Positions 6,097 through 11,061 of a DNA stretch of 11,061 nucleotides are shown here, in pieces. The position numbers and the translations under genes were made by a program. Each line of letters begins with the position of its first letter. The first letter of the stretch is position 1. The notes under the pieces were generated by a model that had not been told where the DNA came from, ran no database searches, and worked only from the letters and a program-made list of their open reading frames with translations. Source of the DNA: Chloroflexi bacterium RBG_16_60_22 (GTDB lineage Bacteria; Chloroflexota; Dehalococcoidia; Dehalococcoidales; RBG-16-60-22); NCBI GenBank assembly GCA_001796935.1, contig MGNX01000111.1, positions 1 through 11,061 of the forward strand. Reading direction: 5' to 3'.

Positions 6097-6456
6097 ATGA
6101 AAATAGTGAAAATCGACGACAAAAAAGCGGTGGAAATGTCCGACCCGCTTTTCACCGGCGGCAAGGTTCACCTGCAGAGCCTCGTCGGTAAGGACGACAC
6201 GGACCAGGTCGGCGCGGCCATGGTCAACTTCAGTGCCGGGGCCAGGTGCAAGCTCCACACCCACGATTACCCCCAGGTTTTATACGTCACCAGGGGCAAG
6301 GGCGTGGTGGCCACGGAGAAAGAACGCCACGAGGTAACGCCGGGCACGCTGATATTTATCCCGGCCAAGGAGCCTCACTGGCACGGAGCTACCGGGAAAG
6401 AAGCCTTCTCTCACCTCTCCGTTATCAGGCCGGGCGTGATGCAAATCGTCGAATAG
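6097..6456 (+). CDS. Small single-domain cupin protein
   Basis: This 119-residue protein is a single beta-barrel cupin. Motif 1 fits G48-x5-H54-x-H56-x3-Q60-x6-G67 exactly, except that the usual metal-binding Glu is Gln60. Motif 2 is P82-G-T-L-I-F-I-P-A-K-E-P-H94, giving the third His ligand. It likely binds a divalent metal. Small cupins act as dioxygenases, isomerases or sensors, or protect metabolites; the choice cannot be made here, and an oxygenase role is unlikely in an anaerobe. GGGAGGT lies 6 bases before the ATG. It follows the hydroxyacid dehydrogenase gene closely, so both are probably expressed together. The 120-base gap to the ligase gene contains only a small GC hairpin without a T-run. 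Confidence 0.85.
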   Translation: MKIVKIDDKKAVEMSDPLFTGGKVHLQSLVGKDDTDQVGAAMVNFSAGARCKLHTHDYPQVLYVTRGKGVVATEKERHEVTPGTLIFIPAKEPHWHGATGKEAFSHLSVIRPGVMQIVE

Positions 6457-6576
6457 CCGAAGGGTGTCCGGTGTGGCTGCCTTAACCTGACCGGCCCGCC
6501 CGGGAACGCCGAAAACGGGCGTGCGATATTCCCGTTGGCACACCACGAAGGGGCAGCCGGGTCAGGGGCTAAAAGT

Positions 6577-8253
6577 ATGCCGAAACCATGGTCATCGGTG
6601 TGGGACCCACGGATTCCGATGGTTTTTCAACCGCGGGACTCTCTACTCCAGTATTTCAAAGACAACGTCAGGGCGACGCCGGGTAAGGTCGCTTTAAGCT
6701 TTTACGGGTACGACATGACGTACCGGGAGCTAAGCCAGGCGATTGACCGGTTTGCCGGAGGCTTAAGTAATCTCGGCGTCAGGAAGGGCGACCGGGTTGC
6801 CCTGTTCATGCAGAACTGCCCCCAGTTTGTTATAAGCTATTTCGGGGCTCTTCAGGCCGGGGCGATTATCGTAGCCCTGAACCCGATGTTCAAAAGCGCC
6901 GAACTGGAGTACGAGATTAACGATTCCGGCGCCGGGACCCTGGTGGCCCTGGACTACCTCTATCCTGAAATAAAACGGGCGGAAGGCCGGATAAGGCTCA
7001 AGAACGTCATTTTAACCTCTCCCAAAGACTATCTGCCGGAGAAGCCCGGGCTGCCTTTGCCTCCTGAGATGGAACAACCGGAGAAGACCTTTCCCGAAGC
7101 GCTGGGCTTTCTGGATTTTTTAAAGAAATCTCCGGTGGAGGCGGCATCCAGGGTCGGCGATTTAAAAGAGGATATCGCCTTGCTGCAATATACCGGCGGG
7201 ACGACGGGACTGCCCAAGGGGGCGGTCATTACGCATTACACCCTGGCCCACAATGCCGCCGCCGTGCCGCTATGGTTCGGCTACACAGGGGACGATGTCC
7301 ACACGGGTGTGATGCCTTTCTTTCACGTTGCCGGGATGGTCCATTCCATGTGTGCCGCGCTGGTCTCCGGGGGGCGCCTGGTTATCCTGGCCAGGTTTTC
7401 ACCCGAGGTATTGGCCAGGGCTATCGAAAAGTACAGGTGCACCGTTCTGAACACGATTACAACGATGTACACCGCCCTGCTCGACTGGCCTGAAACCGGG
7501 CAGTACGACCTCAGCAGCCTCCGTCTCGTTTGGGAGGGGGGAGCGCCGCTGCCCGCGGCGGCCGAAGAGAGGCTGAAGCGGCTGCTTCCCGGGGCTTTCG
7601 TGGGCGAAGGCTACGGCCTGACCGAGACGCTGACCGGGGGGGTTAATACGCCCATTCCTTACCGCAAACCGGGGTACATCGGTATACCTTTTCTTTCAAC
7701 CGATATTAAGATTGTTGACCTGGAGACGGGCTCGAAGGAGCTCAAGCCGGGGGAGGAAGGGGAGGTGGTGATAAAAGGTCCTTGCGTCATGAAAGGCTAC
7801 TGGAACAAACCCGAAGACACCGAAAAACAGCTAAAGGGGGGATGGCTGTATACCGGGGACATCGGTAAGATGGATGAAGAGGGCTTCCTGGCTATCGTGA
7901 GCCGCAAGAAAGAGCTTATAAAGTGCTCCGGTTTCAGTGTTTTTCCCAGCGAAATCGAAGGTTTACTTTATAAACATCCCGCCATCGCCGAGGTATCGGT
8001 AATCGGGGTGCCTGACCCTTACCGGGGGGAGACGCCCAAGGCTTTTGTCGTGCTCCGGCCGGAGTACCGGGGGAAGACCCGGGAAGAAGATATACTGGAC
8101 TGGGCTAAAGACAATATGGCTTCCTATAAGCGCCCGCGGATACTGGAATTCCGCGATGAGCTGCCCAAGAGCGGCGCCGGCAAAGTCTTGAGGAGAGTCC
8201 TGGTAGAAGAAGAGGCGGCGAAAACGCATCGCACGACAATACGGAAAAAATAA
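6577..8253 (+). CDS. Acyl-CoA ligase (AMP-forming, ANL superfamily)
   Basis: This 558-residue enzyme activates a carboxylic acid to its CoA thioester through an acyl-AMP. Motifs in order are Y205-T-G-G-T-T-G-L-P-K-G (ATP P-loop), G345-Y-G-L-T-E-T (adenine/acyl-AMP motif), Y425-T-G-D428 (ribose contact), S442-R-K-K-E-L-I-K (hinge region) and K536 in S-G-A-G-K-V-L-R-R (catalytic Lys). All are intact. The length and motif set fit medium/long-chain fatty acid or aromatic acid ligases; the acid itself cannot be read. I chose the ATG at 6577, with AGGGG eight bases upstream. A TTG 42 bases earlier has no ribosome site and adds a low-complexity leader. The enoyl-CoA hydratase gene starts 16 bases after the stop, so ligase and hydratase are translationally linked steps. 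Confidence 0.94.
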   Translation: MPKPWSSVWDPRIPMVFQPRDSLLQYFKDNVRATPGKVALSFYGYDMTYRELSQAIDRFAGGLSNLGVRKGDRVALFMQNCPQFVISYFGALQAGAIIVALNPMFKSAELEYEINDSGAGTLVALDYLYPEIKRAEGRIRLKNVILTSPKDYLPEKPGLPLPPEMEQPEKTFPEALGFLDFLKKSPVEAASRVGDLKEDIALLQYTGGTTGLPKGAVITHYTLAHNAAAVPLWFGYTGDDVHTGVMPFFHVAGMVHSMCAALVSGGRLVILARFSPEVLARAIEKYRCTVLNTITTMYTALLDWPETGQYDLSSLRLVWEGGAPLPAAAEERLKRLLPGAFVGEGYGLTETLTGGVNTPIPYRKPGYIGIPFLSTDIKIVDLETGSKELKPGEEGEVVIKGPCVMKGYWNKPEDTEKQLKGGWLYTGDIGKMDEEGFLAIVSRKKELIKCSGFSVFPSEIEGLLYKHPAIAEVSVIGVPDPYRGETPKAFVVLRPEYRGKTREEDILDWAKDNMASYKRPRILEFRDELPKSGAGKVLRRVLVEEEAAKTHRTTIRKK

Positions 8254-8269
8254 AATTTAAGGAGTTAAA

Positions 8270-9088
8270 ATGTCTTACACTCAAATTATCCTGGAGAAGA
8301 AAGGCCCCGTTGCTTATATAACCCTTAACCGACCTGAAAAGTGTAACGCCTTGAGCATCAAGCTCTCCGCGGAGTTCGCTGATGCCGTCAACAACGTCAA
8401 GAGTGACGATGACCTCAAGATAGTGGTTTTTAAAGGGGCGGGGGGGAATTTTTCCGGCGGCGACGATATTACTGAATTCCCGAAGTGGGGAACGACCGCC
8501 AACATCATCGAAAGGGGAAAACTTTACCAGCACACCGCCGACGAGATTGAGGGCCTGAATAAAGTGACCATCGCCGCGGTGGAAGGTGCCTGCGTCGGCG
8601 GCGGCCTGGAAATAACTATGGTCTGTGACTTCGTCATCGCGGCGGAAAATTCCAGGTTCGGTATCCCGGAGATAGACATCGGGATGACGCCGGGCTGGGG
8701 AGGCACGCAGCGCATGGGGCGCCTCGTCGGCAGAAGGCGGATAAGAGAGATGATTCTTCTGGGAACGATGCTTGACGCCCACCAGGCCAAAGAGGTCGAG
8801 CTGGTGAACAAGGTAGTACCGGCGGGCAAACTTCAGCAGGCCGTCGATGATTTAATCGGACTGGTACTTACCAAGCCGCAGGATATATTGGTCCTGGGGA
8901 AATTCATCATCCTGAAGGGGCTGGAGGCCGACCTGCATACGGCGCTCGGCTTTGAAGTGGTGGCCGGCGCCCTGAATACCACCACCCGGTCGATGAAAGA
9001 GAGCACCACCTCGTTTTCTCAGAAGACGCCCCTGTGGCGAAATCGGCGGGAGAAGGCCGAGGAGTATTACCGCGAGTATCCCTGGTAA
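8270..9088 (+). CDS. Enoyl-CoA hydratase/crotonase-family protein
   Basis: This 272-residue crotonase superfamily member has the oxyanion-hole segments A-G-G-N-F-S-G-G-D-D-I (57-67) and G-A-C-V-G-G-G-L-E (106-114). Both hydratase glutamates are present: E114 in G-G-G-L-E-I-T-M and E134 in I-P-E-I-D-I-G, followed by P-G-W-G-G-T-Q-R-M. It should therefore be able to add water across a 2-enoyl-CoA, though relatives also act as isomerases or hydrolases. The C-terminal tail (about residues 252-272) is rich in Arg, Glu and aromatic residues and is less typical. AAGGAG lies five bases before the ATG. It is the last gene of the rightward cluster and ends 22 bases before a strong palindrome that may terminate transcription. 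Confidence 0.93.
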   Translation: MSYTQIILEKKGPVAYITLNRPEKCNALSIKLSAEFADAVNNVKSDDDLKIVVFKGAGGNFSGGDDITEFPKWGTTANIIERGKLYQHTADEIEGLNKVTIAAVEGACVGGGLEITMVCDFVIAAENSRFGIPEIDIGMTPGWGGTQRMGRLVGRRRIREMILLGTMLDAHQAKEVELVNKVVPAGKLQQAVDDLIGLVLTKPQDILVLGKFIILKGLEADLHTALGFEVVAGALNTTTRSMKESTTSFSQKTPLWRNRREKAEEYYREYPW

Positions 9089-9110
9089 GAGTGTTATTCG
9101 GTTTTGGAAT

Positions 9111-9184
9111 GTCATTGCGAGCTGAAGGCGAAGCAATCTCTAAGTGCTTTAAGATTGCTTCGTCGCCACGCTCCTCGCAATGAC
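9111..9184. repeat. 74-bp nested palindromic element between convergent genes
   Basis: The outer arms GTCATTGCGAG (9111-9121) and CTCGCAATGAC (9174-9184) are perfect 11-base complements. The inner arms CGAAGCAATCT (9129-9139) and AGATTGCTTCG (9152-9162) are another perfect 11-base pair. The whole can fold into one long hairpin with an internal loop. From memory, GTCATTGCGAG...GAAGCAATC palindromes recur as dispersed intergenic repeats in many anaerobic bacterial genomes, which suggests a REP- or MITE-like mobile unit; only one copy is in this window. It sits between the ends of the hydratase and AOR genes, where it could terminate transcription from both sides. Confidence 0.85.
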
Positions 9185-9245
9185 AGGTTAATTAAACAAA
9201 TGCAAACGGAACCATGTAAGCCGAGCCGGGGGTGGGGCCGGTTAT

Positions 9246-11061
9246 CTATGGCCACAATTGCGGGATAACATCATCGAGGCCCAGGCCGGTGAGGGTTGGC
9301 GGCAGCGGTTTACCCGTCTCCTCGTCCCAGCCCATGAGTTTGTAGTAGTTACGCAGCATTTTGTCCCAGTGGGACGCGATGCCACGCCCGGCGGCCAGGC
9401 CGTCCCGCGGGGTCGAGCCGTATCTCGGCGACGGCGCGTCAAGCTCGGCACCGATTCCGGCGCGCAGATTAAAGGCCCGGGCCAGGTTCACGGCCCGGAG
9501 GCCGACCGTCATGGCTTCCCGGAAGTCCATATCCCAGCCGGTAGCGGCGTTGACCGCCCGGCACAGGAGCTCCAGCGCCGTGGCCGTCTGGAACCGGCAG
9601 GTCACCATCGAGTCCTCGAATATCATGGCGCCCTTAATCCTGGCTTCGACCGTCGATATCGTCATGGGGTCGAAGGAATCGTAAGTTTCCGGCAAGCCGA
9701 GCAGCTTTAAGGGGGCCTTGGACTGCGTTTCCAGGGTGCCGGTGTTGGAGACGCAGGTATCAAACAGCTCCAGCCACATGACGCGGTGGTCATGGCTCCG
9801 CGGGGTGTTGCCCTTCCCGGTGTGAATCGCCAGTTCCAGCGCTTTCCCCCCGACATGCCGGGCGGCCCGCATGACGCCGTCCGCCAGGATGTTCCCGAAC
9901 CCCTGGCGGCGGGCAATCTTACCGAGCATGGCCATGATGGCCTCGCCGTTGCCCCAGGTCATATCCAGCCCGTCCGTATCTTTCCGGGTCAGGATGCCCT
10001 TTTCATAGCATTCAATCACCCACGCTATAGTCCAGGAGACCTCGTTGACGTCCATGCCCAGGCGGTCGGCCTGGTTGGCCAGGACCACGGTCATGGTTAC
10101 ATCGTCAATACCGACCAGCGCGCTGAAACCGGCGAGCCCTTCATACTCCGGTTCCTCCACGATGCGCCCGGCGTATTTACCCTCGGTAATCTCGCCGAGA
10201 TGGCAGTGTTTGGAGGCACAGGCCCAGCACGGGTTCGGCCGGGCTTTCAGCCTTTCCCGGATACTTTGGGGAGAATAGGTGGCCAGTTTATCGGGCGCGA
10301 TGTCATGGATACTCGTGGTGTAATTCCTGTTGGGAATGAAGCCGGCCTGAGAAGCGGTAATCACGGCCGGCAGGGTCCCCCACGCCGCGATTGACTCGTA
10401 GAACTTATCCGCCAGGGTATTGGCCAGTATTTCCCTGGCCAGGCGCGATACGGACTGTTTATCTTTGAGCGGCACGGCGCCGCGGCCCCGCTCGACGGCG
10501 ATGGCCTTCAGTTTTTTAGAGCCCATGACCGCGCCCACCCCGTTGTGAGCCGCAGCATGACCCGTGTCCACGGCGATGCAGGCAAACCTGACCAGGTTCT
10601 CTCCGGCGGGGCCGATGCTCAGGACGCTTATTTCCCTTTCCTTTTTCCGCAGCTCGTCTTTAACGGCGCGCTCTACCTCAAACGTATCTTTGCCGATGAG
10701 ATGGCGGGCGTCTTTAAGCTCGGCCTTACCGTCATGGATATAAAGATAGACCCAGTCGGGCGCGGCCCCCTGAAGAATAATGCCATCGAAACCGGAAAAC
10801 CGGAGGAAGGCCCCGAAGAAACCGTTGGCCTGCGTGCTGGCCGCCCCGTTGGTCAGGGCCCCCTTGGTAACGACGGCGATGGTGCCCGAGCCTCCCACCC
10901 GGGTGCCGCCCAGCGGCCCCGAAAATAGAAAGAGGTGGTTGGCGGGGTCAGACCACTCTATCCCGGGCGGGACCTCGTCGTAAAGATATTTTATCCCCAG
11001 TGCCGCGCCGCCGACGTATTTCCTTAAAACGCCTTCATCGAGCGGCTCGCCGGTGGTCTCC
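9246..11061 (-). CDS. Tungsten-type aldehyde:ferredoxin oxidoreductase (AOR family), N-terminus beyond window
   Basis: There are 604 visible residues; the frame runs open to the window edge, so only about the first 15-25 residues are missing. The early segment L-R-K-Y-V-G-G-A-A-L-G and S-G-P-L-G-G-T is typical of the AOR N-terminal domain. Later come H-N-G-V-G-A-V-M-G-S-K-K-L-K-A-I (tungstopterin region) and D332-R-L-G-M-D-V. The second pterin motif D483-S-M-V-T-C488 carries the fourth cluster Cys. The 4Fe-4S ligands are C278-W-A-C281 and C286, which gives CX2CX4C instead of the usual CX2CX3C, followed by H-L-G. The family oxidises aldehydes to acids with ferredoxin, or runs in reverse; some members act on CoA thioesters. 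The GTG at 10898 is internal, not the start. The gene converges on the rightward cluster. Confidence 0.93.
   Translation of the reverse strand, partial: ETTGEPLDEGVLRKYVGGAALGIKYLYDEVPPGIEWSDPANHLFLFSGPLGGTRVGGSGTIAVVTKGALTNGAASTQANGFFGAFLRFSGFDGIILQGAAPDWVYLYIHDGKAELKDARHLIGKDTFEVERAVKDELRKKEREISVLSIGPAGENLVRFACIAVDTGHAAAHNGVGAVMGSKKLKAIAVERGRGAVPLKDKQSVSRLAREILANTLADKFYESIAAWGTLPAVITASQAGFIPNRNYTTSIHDIAPDKLATYSPQSIRERLKARPNPCWACASKHCHLGEITEGKYAGRIVEEPEYEGLAGFSALVGIDDVTMTVVLANQADRLGMDVNEVSWTIAWVIECYEKGILTRKDTDGLDMTWGNGEAIMAMLGKIARRQGFGNILADGVMRAARHVGGKALELAIHTGKGNTPRSHDHRVMWLELFDTCVSNTGTLETQSKAPLKLLGLPETYDSFDPMTISTVEARIKGAMIFEDSMVTCRFQTATALELLCRAVNAATGWDMDFREAMTVGLRAVNLARAFNLRAGIGAELDAPSPRYGSTPRDGLAAGRGIASHWDKMLRNYYKLMGWDEETGKPLPPTLTGLGLDDVIPQLWP

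Noticed and set aside
6497..6521. CGCCCG/CGGGCG hairpin between cupin and ligase genes as a terminator
   Set aside because: The stem is only six bases and no T-run follows. In GC-rich DNA this is expected by chance.
6535..6576. TTG start extending the CoA ligase by 14 residues
   Set aside because: No ribosome site precedes it, while the ATG at 6577 has AGGGG at a good distance and fits the family's usual N-terminus.
10896..10898. GTG at 10898 as the start of the AOR gene
   Set aside because: The frame continues upstream to the window edge and encodes 54 further residues typical of the AOR N-terminal domain, so this codon is internal.
1..11061. tRNA, rRNA, CRISPR array, transposase or phage genes
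   Set aside because: None was found on reading both strands; apart from the single palindromic element there are no mobile-element signs.

Overview
The window reads as part of a GC-rich (roughly 55-60% by eye) genome of an anaerobic bacterium. The anaerobic inference rests mainly on a tungsten-type aldehyde:ferredoxin oxidoreductase at the right edge and on a dense set of CoA-thioester genes. Most starts carry clear Shine-Dalgarno sites, and sigma-70-like promoters are visible. The family mix (Ltp-like thiolases, an acyl-CoA ligase, AOR, a TIGR04076-like protein) and a GTCATTGCGAG-type palindrome would fit Chloroflexota/Dehalococcoidia, sulfate-reducing proteobacteria or related subsurface lineages. 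The sequence alone does not settle the taxon.

Layout. A divergent control region at about 4042-4301 separates two gene clusters. The leftward (minus) cluster contains, in transcription order: a TIGR04076-like cysteine-rich protein (4041-3595); a canonical SDR dehydrogenase (3516-2704); a second SDR that lost its glycine motif and catalytic Lys (2633-1893); a methylmalonyl-CoA-epimerase-like VOC protein (1767-1357); a thiolase-fold protein lacking the canonical thiolase catalytic residues (1258-92); and the first 24 codons of a second thiolase-like protein (73-1, cut by the window edge). The rightward (plus) cluster contains a nitroreductase-family flavoprotein (4302-4964), a 3-hydroxyisobutyrate-dehydrogenase-family enzyme (5172-6065), a small cupin (6097-6456), an acyl-CoA ligase (6577-8253) and an enoyl-CoA hydratase (8270-9088). 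A convergent AOR gene (minus, 9246 to beyond 11061) faces the plus cluster across a 74-bp nested palindrome at 9111-9184.

How the genes may work together (inference). The ligase would activate a carboxylic acid, possibly made by the AOR from an aldehyde or reduced by it. The crotonase would hydrate an unsaturated acyl-CoA. The SDR pair would oxidise a hydroxyacyl-CoA, and the thiolase-like pair would cleave the chain by thiolysis or retro-aldol chemistry. The VOC protein could epimerise an alpha-branched acyl-CoA. The most striking point is that two consecutive enzyme steps each include a family member stripped of its catalytic residues. The SDR half resembles the active/inactive BbsD/BbsC arrangement of anaerobic toluene degradation. 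The thiolase half resembles Cys-less Ltp2-type aldolases or other heteromeric thiolases that work with a DUF35 partner. The substrate cannot be read from the sequence.

No gene-free stretch exceeds 300 bases. I saw no tRNA, rRNA, CRISPR array or transposase.
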